Shown piece after piece: positions 58,131-64,000 of a stretch of 64,000 nt of DNA. The translations under genes were made by a program, and so were the position numbers. Each line of letters starts with the position of its first letter. Within the stretch, counting starts at the first letter, position 1. The notes below the pieces were generated by a model, which worked only from the letters and a program-made list of their open reading frames with translations, searched no databases and was not told the DNA's origin. The stretch comes from VAZQ01 sp035293945 (GTDB lineage Bacteria; Pseudomonadota; Alphaproteobacteria; Rhizobiales; Xanthobacteraceae). The stretch covers positions 62,001 through 126,000 of the forward strand of contig DATGLV010000008.1 in the NCBI GenBank assembly GCA_035293945.1. Reading direction: 5' to 3'.

Positions 58131-59152
58131 CAGGCGACCTCCCGGGAGCCAGCCAGCGCAATGCGGCGGTCGCGTCCGAGCCAAAGCGAGACCGCGATCT
58201 TGCCCTCGGAGCTTGCGTCCGGCGGCAGCGTCTTTTGCTCGAGCACTTCGAGGCCGGCGGCATCGAGCCATTGGGTGACGATCTCGGGCGCAAAGCCGAG
58301 GCGGCGGTGCGCATGCTCGTCGCGCAGAAACTCGAGATCATGCGGCGCGAAATCAATGACCAGAAGCCGCCCGGCTGGACGCAGCACTCGCGCCGCTTCC
58401 GCTATCGCGCGGCCGCTGTCGTCGAGATAGTGCAGAACCTGGTGAATGATCACCACGTCGAAGGAGTCGCGCGGCAGCGCGAGGTCGTAGATGTCGCCCT
58501 GGCGGACACTACAATGACGTAAGCCCGCGCGATCGAGTCGCGCGCGGGCGATAGCGAGCATCTCCAACGACAAGTCGAGGCCGAGCCCGCGCTCGATCTC
58601 ATTGCCGAACAATTCCAGCATACGCCCGGTTCCGGTGCCCAGATCGAGCAGCGAGCGGAACGGCCCAGGAGAGAGCGCGGCGCGGATCTCAGCCTCGACC
58701 GCTTCATCCGCGACGTGCAGCTTGCGGATCCGGTCCCACTCCGCCGCGTGACTGCGGAAGTAAGCCTGCGCGGCCGCGGCCCGCTCCGCGCGAACTGCCG
58801 CGAGCCGCTCGCGGTCGCGCGCAATGGTGGCATCACCGGCATCGAGTCGCTGGGTCAGCTCGCGTGCAAGCTCGGCGCTGCCGCCGTGCTCGCCCAGCCG
58901 GAAGAAAGCCCATGAGCCCTCGCGAAACCGCTCGACCAGACCCGCTTCGACCAACAGCTTGAGATGGCGGGAGATGCGCGGTTGCGACTGCCGCAGAATG
59001 GCGGTGAGGTCGGTGACGGTCAGCTCGGCCTCCGCCAGCAGAGCCAGAATGCGCAAGCGCGTCGCTTCGCCTGCAGCCTTCAGGGCACCATTGAGGGCCA
59101 TGAACGGCAGCTGCGCCGGCGGGAGAAGCGGGACTTTTGATAAGGGCGGCAT
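58130..59152 (-). CDS. ArsR-family HTH fused to SAM-dependent methyltransferase (SahR-like)
   Basis: The product has 340 residues. Residues ~15-90 form an ArsR winged helix (GEATRLRILALLAEAELTVTDLTAILRQSQPRISRHLKLLVEAGLVERFREGSW in full). Residues ~155-310 form a class I methyltransferase (motif I LLDLGTGTGRMLELFG; DVVIIHQVLHYLDD). In proteobacteria such fusions near met genes include SahR, a repressor that senses S-adenosylhomocysteine. The ATG at 59152 has no clear ribosome site, so MALNGAL at 59101 is an alternative. It is cotranscribed with metF and metH. The palindrome at 59176-59193 is its likely operator. Confidence 0.88.
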   Translation of the reverse strand: MPPLSKVPLLPPAQLPFMALNGALKAAGEATRLRILALLAEAELTVTDLTAILRQSQPRISRHLKLLVEAGLVERFREGSWAFFRLGEHGGSAELARELTQRLDAGDATIARDRERLAAVRAERAAAAQAYFRSHAAEWDRIRKLHVADEAVEAEIRAALSPGPFRSLLDLGTGTGRMLELFGNEIERGLGLDLSLEMLAIARARLDRAGLRHCSVRQGDIYDLALPRDSFDVVIIHQVLHYLDDSGRAIAEAARVLRPAGRLLVIDFAPHDLEFLRDEHAHRRLGFAPEIVTQWLDAAGLEVLEQKTLPPDASSEGKIAVSLWLGRDRRIALAGSREVA

Positions 59153-59175
59153 GGCTAGAAGCCCGACACGATAAA

Positions 59176-59193
59176 CATAAAGATATCTTTATG
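59176..59193. promoter_or_regulatory. 18-bp perfect palindrome, candidate SahR operator
   Basis: cataaagat/atctttatg lies 24 bases upstream of the regulator start. It is AT-rich in GC-rich surroundings and has the AAAGATATCTTT core that I recall for SahR sites. It would autoregulate the regulator-metF-metH operon. Confidence 0.8.
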
Positions 59194-59295
59194 CCTTTAA
59201 GACGAAGAAATCAAGCCTGGTGGCGGCAAATGCTGTCCGTGTTAGACAACGATTTCGTCTTGGCGCGAGCGCCGGGGCGGGTGAAATTGACCCCC

Positions 59296-59820
59296 ATGAC
59301 AAGCCAAGCTGATGAGTCCGCAGCCGCCAACCCCTATGGCCTGCGCGCGGGCGAGGTCTCGGTCGCACTGCCCGAGGCCTTCGACGCTTCGCTTTATTAC
59401 ATCGGACGCATTCACACTCCTTGGCACCGCCGTGAGGAGTGCCCGAAGAACGGGCGGGAAGCCGAAGCGACCTGCACGATCGAGCTCGATCCCCGCTGGG
59501 TCGCAGGCCTTAACGGCCTCGCAAGCGTGAGCCACCTGGTCGTCCTCTACTGGATGGACCGGGCGCGGCGGGATCTGGTGCTGCAGGCGCCGCGCCACTA
59601 CGCCGAGCAGCGGGGTACCTTCGCACTGCGTTCTCCGGTGCGCCCAAATCCGGTTGCCATGAGCGTGGTGCGGCTTCTCAAGATCGAGGGCAATCGCCTG
59701 TCGGTAGTTGGATTGGACTGTCTGGACGGCACTCCGCTCATTGATATCAAGCCGTATTTTGCCTCGACCGATGCCGTTCCCGACGCGCGCGTCGGCTGGC
59801 ACGCTGAGCGCAGAGGCTGA
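59296..59820 (+). CDS. TrmO/TsaA-like tRNA N6-threonylcarbamoyladenosine methyltransferase
   Basis: The product has 174 residues. The YaeB/TsaA fold family is recognised by YYIGRIHTPWHRREECPKNGREAEATCTIELDPRWVAGLNGL, LVVLYWMDRARRDLVLQAPRHYAEQRGTFALRSPVRPNPVAMSVVRLL and DCLDGTPLIDIKPYF. In E. coli TrmO methylates t6A37 of tRNA(Thr) using SAM. The usual family start is just before IGRIHTPW, so the N-terminal 40 residues are variable; the ATG chosen lacks a strong ribosome site. It lies on the other side of the SahR-type palindrome. Confidence 0.88.
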   Translation: MTSQADESAAANPYGLRAGEVSVALPEAFDASLYYIGRIHTPWHRREECPKNGREAEATCTIELDPRWVAGLNGLASVSHLVVLYWMDRARRDLVLQAPRHYAEQRGTFALRSPVRPNPVAMSVVRLLKIEGNRLSVVGLDCLDGTPLIDIKPYFASTDAVPDARVGWHAERRG

Positions 59821-59901
59821 GACTTTCGACCATATCCCTAAAATTTTCGGCGTCTCTTGAACCCTTTTTCCCATCGGATCGACTAATGGGAAACAGAGTT
59901 G

Positions 59902-60579
59902 ATGGGGATCGTCATGCACACAATCAGCAACGTTTGCCTCAGCAAGATTTGCTCCGCTGCCGCCATCGCCGTGATCGCCACCGCGACTTCCTTTTCGGCT
60001 CCGGCCTCCGCAGCCCCGTTCCAGCTCTTCGGACAACCTGCCCCGATGATGCAGGCGCCGGTCGACGAAAGCACCGACGAATCGGCTGAGCTTCCGGCCC
60101 GCTTCAAGCGCACGATCGTTGACTACCGCACCAACGAAGCGCCCGGCACGATCGTGATTGATACGCCCAACACCTATCTCTATCTCGTGCTCGGGAACGG
60201 CAAGGCGATGCGCTACGGCATCGGTGTCGGCCGCGAAGGTTTCACCTGGTCGGGCGTGCAGAACATCACCAAGAAGGCCGAATGGCCGGATTGGACGCCG
60301 CCTGCGGAAATGATCGAGCGCCAGCCCTATCTGCCGCGCTTCATGGCCGGCGGCCCCGGCAACCCGCTCGGCGCGCGCGCCATGTATCTCGGCGGCTCAG
60401 TCTACCGAATTCACGGCACCAATGATCCTTCGACCATCGGGCACCGCGTATCATCCGGCTGCATCCGCTTGACCAACGCGGACGTCACCGACCTCTACAA
60501 CCGTGTCAATGTCGGCACCAAGGTCGTGGTTCTGCCGATGCCCGAGCAGCGCGCTTCGGTTGCCAGCGGGATCTACTGA
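59902..60579 (+). CDS. L,D-transpeptidase (ErfK/YbiS/YkuD family)
   Basis: The product has 225 residues from the second of clustered starts (TTG 59899, ATG 59902, ATG 59914). A signal peptide (SAAAIAVIATATSFSAPASA) is followed by a ~140-residue YkuD domain. Catalytic residues are in HGTNDPSTIGHRVSSGCIRL: His171 and Cys187. NTYLYLVLGNGKAMRYGIGVGREGF and the GGPGNPLGARAMYL segment are typical. Such enzymes make 3-3 cross-links or attach proteins to peptidoglycan in the periplasm. It ends with a good intrinsic terminator. No partner genes adjoin. Confidence 0.93.
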   Translation: MGIVMHTISNVCLSKICSAAAIAVIATATSFSAPASAAPFQLFGQPAPMMQAPVDESTDESAELPARFKRTIVDYRTNEAPGTIVIDTPNTYLYLVLGNGKAMRYGIGVGREGFTWSGVQNITKKAEWPDWTPPAEMIERQPYLPRFMAGGPGNPLGARAMYLGGSVYRIHGTNDPSTIGHRVSSGCIRLTNADVTDLYNRVNVGTKVVVLPMPEQRASVASGIY

Positions 60580-60601
60580 AAATCTAGCTGTAGGGTTGAC
60601 G

Positions 60602-60637
60602 AAGCCGGCCTGGGCTAATCCCAAGGCCGGCTTTTTG
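60602..60637 (+). terminator. Intrinsic terminator after the L,D-transpeptidase gene
   Basis: aagccggcc (60602-60610) pairs with ggccggctt (60625-60633), extended by tggg/ccca across one bulged base, and the T-run ctttttgttt follows. Confidence 0.85.
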
Positions 60638-60667
60638 TTTGTTGGCGTTCGCTGACGCTGATTCTTC

Positions 60668-62176
60668 TCAGCTCACGCGCACCAGCGGCCAAAAATCGTC
60701 GAAGGAAGACTGGCGCGGCAAAGCGTTGAGCACGGCAAGGATCTTGTCCGCGACATCGGGCTTGAACGACAGCGCGGCGCAATCGCGGAACTTGAACTCG
60801 ATCTGTGCCTGCGTCATGGGATTTTGGATCGACCCGGTCTGGTAGTCGACGCGCTGCTCGAAGGTCTCGCCGTTCGCGAGCTTCACGGTGACGATCGCCG
60901 GGCTCTCGCGCGTGCCGGGGCCGAGCGCGGGATCGACGCTCGCCGTCACCGTCCGGGCGACCGCCTTCACCTGCTCGTCCTTGATCGCCTCCTCGGTAAA
61001 AGCCGAGATCATCGGGGCGCCGTGCACCAACGAATAGGCCACCATATAGGCGAGGCTGAACTTCGCGTTCTCGACCGAGGCCGGATATTGGGTGCCGGCG
61101 CGCTGTCCGGCGTTACGGGTCACCGCGCAGTGGATGCTGGCGATGTCGGAAAGACGCGCCGAGAGCTTCGGCCGCAACGCCAGCGCCGCCTCGATCGAGG
61201 TATGGGCGAGACCGCCGCACGGATAGGCTTTGAGGTCGTAGCCGAGCACGACCAAATCGTAGCGCTTGCCAAGATCCTTGAACGGCTCGTAAGTGACGTC
61301 GAGGCCGCGGCCGAAATCCTCGAAATAGCCGGAATGGCCTTCAAGCGACGCCGGGTTGGAACTGAAGCCCTTGGCGCCGAGCAGTGCCGACATCACCGCG
61401 TCGCGCGCCGCATGTCCGTTGTGCAGCGGCTTGGTCATGCTGCCGAAGTTGACGCTGAGCCCTCCTGCCATCGAGGCGGCGATGCCGATGACATCGGGGA
61501 TTTGCTCGCGCGGAACCTTCAGGAGACGCGAGCAGGCGGCCGCCGCCGCGAGGATGCCGACCATCCCGACCGTGTGCCATCCGCCGACGCTCGAGGCGAG
61601 AAAGTTGGAGCGCCCAATGCGCGCTGCAACCTCGTAGCCGATGATGGTGGCGGCCACGATCTCGGCGGGTGAGGCCTTGGTGACTTCGGCAACCGGCAAG
61701 ATCGCCGGAACGACCGGAGCGGCGGCCTGCCCGGCGATGAAATTCATATCGTAGTCCATCGCATGGGAGGCGACGCCGTTGACGAGCGCTGCAAGCTGCG
61801 GCGAAGCCTTGAACGACTGGCCGACGACGGTCGCCTGCGGGCTCGAGCCCTCGAGCTGCACCATGTCGCAGAGAATGTGCGAGACATCCTGCCGGCAGCC
61901 GGCGAGCATCACCCCGATCGTATCGGTCAGTGCGATGCGGGCGCGATTGACGGCTTCGGCGGGCGCATCCTTGAGCTCGAAATCGACCACGAAGTCGGCA
62001 ACCACCTGGCTTAATCGTTTGCCGGATGGAGGCGTAGGCGCCGGCTTCGTTTCGCTCGGCTTGGCGGGCTGCGCGTTTTGCTGCGCCAGCACCGGCGACG
62101 CCATCAGGGTCGTCAGTGTCGACGCGCCCGCCCCAAGAAGCACCCTTCGATCGATCGATTGCATTGTGTTGTCCAT
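60668..62176 (-). CDS. Tat-signal MmgE/PrpD family protein
   Basis: The product has 502 residues. It belongs to the MmgE/PrpD (2-methylcitrate dehydratase-like) superfamily: LTDTIGVMLAGCRQ, NGVASHAMDYDMNF, GYEVAARIGRSNF, WHTVGMVGILAAAAACSRLL, KPLHNGHAARDAVMSALLGAKGF and the C-terminal YPCGGLAHTSIEAALAL. Unlike PrpD it carries a twin-arginine leader (SIDRRVLLGAGASTLTTLMASPVLA), predicting periplasmic location, with a Pro/Lys/Ala-rich linker to residue ~50. The substrate is unknown. A TauD-like dioxygenase follows upstream on the same strand, 75 bases away across a palindrome. Confidence 0.88.
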   Translation of the reverse strand: MDNTMQSIDRRVLLGAGASTLTTLMASPVLAQQNAQPAKPSETKPAPTPPSGKRLSQVVADFVVDFELKDAPAEAVNRARIALTDTIGVMLAGCRQDVSHILCDMVQLEGSSPQATVVGQSFKASPQLAALVNGVASHAMDYDMNFIAGQAAAPVVPAILPVAEVTKASPAEIVAATIIGYEVAARIGRSNFLASSVGGWHTVGMVGILAAAAACSRLLKVPREQIPDVIGIAASMAGGLSVNFGSMTKPLHNGHAARDAVMSALLGAKGFSSNPASLEGHSGYFEDFGRGLDVTYEPFKDLGKRYDLVVLGYDLKAYPCGGLAHTSIEAALALRPKLSARLSDIASIHCAVTRNAGQRAGTQYPASVENAKFSLAYMVAYSLVHGAPMISAFTEEAIKDEQVKAVARTVTASVDPALGPGTRESPAIVTVKLANGETFEQRVDYQTGSIQNPMTQAQIEFKFRDCAALSFKPDVADKILAVLNALPRQSSFDDFWPLVRVS

Positions 62177-62250
62177 GGTGCGGTTCTCCCGGAAGACCCC
62201 CCTTCTAACCCTCCCCCGTACCCGCGGAGGGAAAAGAGCGGCAATTTATC

Positions 62251-63282
62251 TCAGCTGACGAGGGCCTCCTCGCTCACATCCAGCGGAGCGATCAGCGGCA
62301 CGCCGGCAAGGCGCACGCCGCGCCCGGCCCGGCCTTTGCGCTGCTCAACCGGGATCGGACGGCCGATCGAATCGGCGAGCCACAAGCGCAGCAGATGGCG
62401 CTTGCGCGCCGCCTCCGGCCAATCCTCGAATCCACGCCGAGTGTGCAGCATCACGAAATTGTTGAGGAACTGGATGTCGCCTGCCTGGAACTCGATGTCG
62501 AGCGCAGATTCCTCGACGGTTGAACGATAAAGCGCGATCGCCTCTTTCTGCGCGGGGGTGAACTTCGGCACGCCGGGCAGTTGCTGCGCCTTATCGATGA
62601 CTGCGCTCGCCCCGGTCGCGCTGAAATAACCCTCCGCGAAAGAGAAGATCGGCTGCTTGAAGAAGGCCGCCTCTCCTGGATTGGTCTCGCCGCTGCGCGA
62701 GCGGTAGAAATCCTCGGTCAGCACCTTGGCGAGGTCGGGTCGGCGCGCGAGGATGCGGTTGTAGACGGTGACCGAGCTCGCGATCCGGCTTTCGCCACCG
62801 CTCTTGGAGGTTTGCAGGCACAGCAGGCCGACATAGTCGCAGGCATCGGCATGAAACCGCATCTCGGCGCGCGTCATGTAGCCGCGCGTATTCGGATTGG
62901 CGTAGTCGCCGCCCAGATCCTTCACATGCCCAAGGATGTGACCGAGCTTGTTCTGCGACATGGTCTTGCCGAGATAGCCGCCGAGCCCGAGATAGGCGAT
63001 CGCGGTCTCCGCTCGGCCGAAGCGTTCAAGCGGAAAATTGCGCAGCATGACGATGCCGCGCCCATCGGCGAGCTCGCGCTTCACGTCGGCGAGCACATCG
63101 GCGAATCTACGCAAGGGAAAGTTCTCCCGCGCCACGTCTTCGATCGCGATGCTGCTGCGCCGCACATGGGCAACCGCGTCGGCGAGCTCGTCGGCTTCCG
63201 CTTCCGTGATGCGATAGCTCCACTGCGAAAGATCGCGCAGATCCTCAGGCAGCCAGCCGGCCGGATCAACGACCGGCTGCAT
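62251..63282 (-). CDS. TauD/TfdA-family Fe(II)/2-oxoglutarate-type dioxygenase
   Basis: The product has 343 residues from MQPVVDPAGW, the family-like start; the longer frame upstream runs into an intergenic palindrome. The metal ligands are visible: His144 and Asp146 in MRFHADACDY and His280 in NFVMLHTRRGF, with Arg299 in the HLLRLWL segment as the likely carboxylate-binding residue. The N-terminal part has GIVMLRNFPLERF. This branch has uncertain substrates, so I give no reaction beyond oxygen-dependent hydroxylation. It precedes mmgE/prpD on the same strand (75-base gap), suggesting a common catabolic use. Confidence 0.85.
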   Translation of the reverse strand: MQPVVDPAGWLPEDLRDLSQWSYRITEAEADELADAVAHVRRSSIAIEDVARENFPLRRFADVLADVKRELADGRGIVMLRNFPLERFGRAETAIAYLGLGGYLGKTMSQNKLGHILGHVKDLGGDYANPNTRGYMTRAEMRFHADACDYVGLLCLQTSKSGGESRIASSVTVYNRILARRPDLAKVLTEDFYRSRSGETNPGEAAFFKQPIFSFAEGYFSATGASAVIDKAQQLPGVPKFTPAQKEAIALYRSTVEESALDIEFQAGDIQFLNNFVMLHTRRGFEDWPEAARKRHLLRLWLADSIGRPIPVEQRKGRAGRGVRLAGVPLIAPLDVSEEALVS

Positions 63283-63400
63283 CGGCGTTGCGTAGCCGCG
63301 TTTGCTTAAGTGAAAACTGCGAAAATCTCCCACTTTTGCCTCCGATTTGGCTCGGTTGTTTGTTGCAGTGTAGCACGCCTTTGGCCGGTTGCGTCCGCTC

Positions 63401-63420
63401 ATTCCCGCGTAAGCGGGAAT
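63401..63420. repeat. Short palindrome attcccgc-gtaa-gcgggaat
   Basis: A perfect 8-bp stem with a 4-base loop. A similar hairpin lies near 45618-45637 (tttccgcgcaagcgggaatcca). It is a dispersed intergenic palindrome. Confidence 0.75.
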
Positions 63421-63509
63421 CCAATCCTTTTGGACCATGCCCACCCCAGATGTCATGGCAGGGGCTTGTCGGGCTTGTCCCGGCCATCCCGATTAATCAA
63501 GCTCGGGCC

Positions 63510-63795
63510 ATGAAACAGTACTACGTCTATATCCTCGCCAGCCGCCCCGGAGGCAATCTACGTCGGCGTCACCAGCGACCTACTGCGTCGTGTCGCTCAG
63601 CATAAGCAGGGAGCAATCAAAGGGCATACGAAACGCTACAATATCAATAAGCTCGCGTACTTCGAGCCATACGCCGACGTGCGCGATGCAATTCAGCGCG
63701 AAAAGAACATGAAGCATTGGCCCCGCGTCTACAAAACGCGACTCATTTTTCAGATGAACCCGAGTTGGCGGGATTTGTACGACGAGATGCTTTAG
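63510..63795 (+). pseudogene. GIY-YIG endonuclease-like gene with a frameshift
   Basis: The N-terminal MKQYYVYILASRPGG is read in frame 1; the rest, AIYVGVTSDLLRRVAQHKQG and onward to MKHWPRVYKTRLIFQMNPSW and DLYDEML, is in a different frame joined at about 63556. The total length is 286 bases, one more than a multiple of three. With one base removed it would be a ~94-residue YhbQ/UvrC-like GIY-YIG protein with VYIL and IYVGVT motifs, Arg and a late Glu/Asn. It is either a true pseudogene or a sequencing error. Confidence 0.85.
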
Positions 63796-63872
63796 CCCGC
63801 CTGGCCGAGATGGCCGGGACAAGCCGGGTCAAGCCCGGCCATGACACGGAGGGCGGCGTTTCGTCCGCTGTT

Positions 63873-64000
63873 CTACTCCAGCACCTCCTTCACCTTGCGG
63901 GCGAGCGCAGGCGGTGCCGCATAGATTCTGTCGATGATGGCGGCAGCCTCCTCGCCCGGCACAGGATCGAGCGGCAGCGATTGCGCCTCTGCGTCCTGCC
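63873..64000 (-). CDS. C-terminal end of a probable Bug-family binding protein, partial
   Basis: Only the last 42 codons are in the window: QDAEAQSLPLDPVPGEEAAAI followed by a helix ending ALARKVKEVLE and a TAG stop. The final helix pattern (IYAAPPALARKVKEVL) is typical of the end of tripartite-tricarboxylate binding proteins. The family call rests on this short piece alone. Confidence 0.45.
   Translation of the reverse strand, partial: QDAEAQSLPLDPVPGEEAAAIIDRIYAAPPALARKVKEVLE

Overview
This window looks like a chromosomal segment of a GC-rich alphaproteobacterium, most likely order Hyphomicrobiales (Rhizobiales), near the Bradyrhizobiaceae/Xanthobacteraceae. The evidence is a complete division and cell-wall (dcw) cluster in the Rhizobiales order, an ArsR-methyltransferase (SahR-like) gene joined to metF, an alphaproteobacterial type A RNase P RNA, and many short GC-rich intergenic palindromes. 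No tRNA, rRNA, prophage, CRISPR array or recognisable transposase was found.

Layout. (1) 1-13.6 kb is a mixed accessory block: a LuxR-type regulator cut by the window edge, a VPLPA-CTERM surface protein, ligA, a YVTN beta-propeller, a KimA-like potassium permease / P450 / flavin-oxidase-like gene trio bracketed by two copies of a ~180-bp direct repeat, a methyltransferase, and a redox locus. The redox locus holds a Tat-exported FMN-dependent 2-hydroxyacid dehydrogenase with a CxxCH motif inside the flavoprotein, flanked by two exported c-type cytochromes. (2) 13.6-37.5 kb, all on the minus strand and transcribed from mraZ toward recN, is mraZ-rsmH-ftsL-ftsI-murE-murF-mraY-murD-ftsW-murG-murC-murB-ddl-ftsQ-ftsA-ftsZ-lpxC-bamD-recN, with many ATGA or TGATG stop/start overlaps. 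Four TGGG boxes at exact 10-bp spacing lie upstream of mraZ and are a strong candidate MraZ operator. (3) 37.7-41 kb has a glutathione transferase, an AmpD-like amidase, a VapBC pair whose toxin lacks one catalytic aspartate, and rnpB. (4) 41-52.4 kb has a large HyuA-HyuB fusion with a palindrome inserted in the coding sequence, a vestigial copy of its 3' end, two small secreted proteins, an EmrAB-type pump with a divergent TetR regulator and two operators, a tripartite-tricarboxylate binding protein and an extensin-like lipoprotein. (5) 52.4-60.6 kb has a tiny 27-residue membrane ORF with its own promoter and hairpin, then a methionine-cycle operon (SahR-like regulator-metF-metH) under an 18-bp palindrome, a TrmO-like gene and an L,D-transpeptidase. 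(6) 60.6-64 kb has a Tat-signal MmgE/PrpD protein, a TauD-like dioxygenase, a frameshifted GIY-YIG gene and the end of a probable solute-binding protein.

How the genes work together. The central cluster makes UDP-MurNAc-pentapeptide (MurB/C/D/E/F, Ddl), lipid I and lipid II (MraY, MurG), polymerises and cross-links septal wall (FtsW, FtsI) under the divisome (FtsZ, FtsA, FtsQ, FtsL), and ends with outer-membrane biogenesis (LpxC, BamD) and DNA repair (RecN). LigA, which usually follows recN in relatives, is here about 10 kb away beyond the accessory block. The most promising undescribed system is the exported FMN dehydrogenase with an embedded heme-c motif plus its two cytochromes, which would form a periplasmic 2-hydroxyacid to cytochrome electron route.
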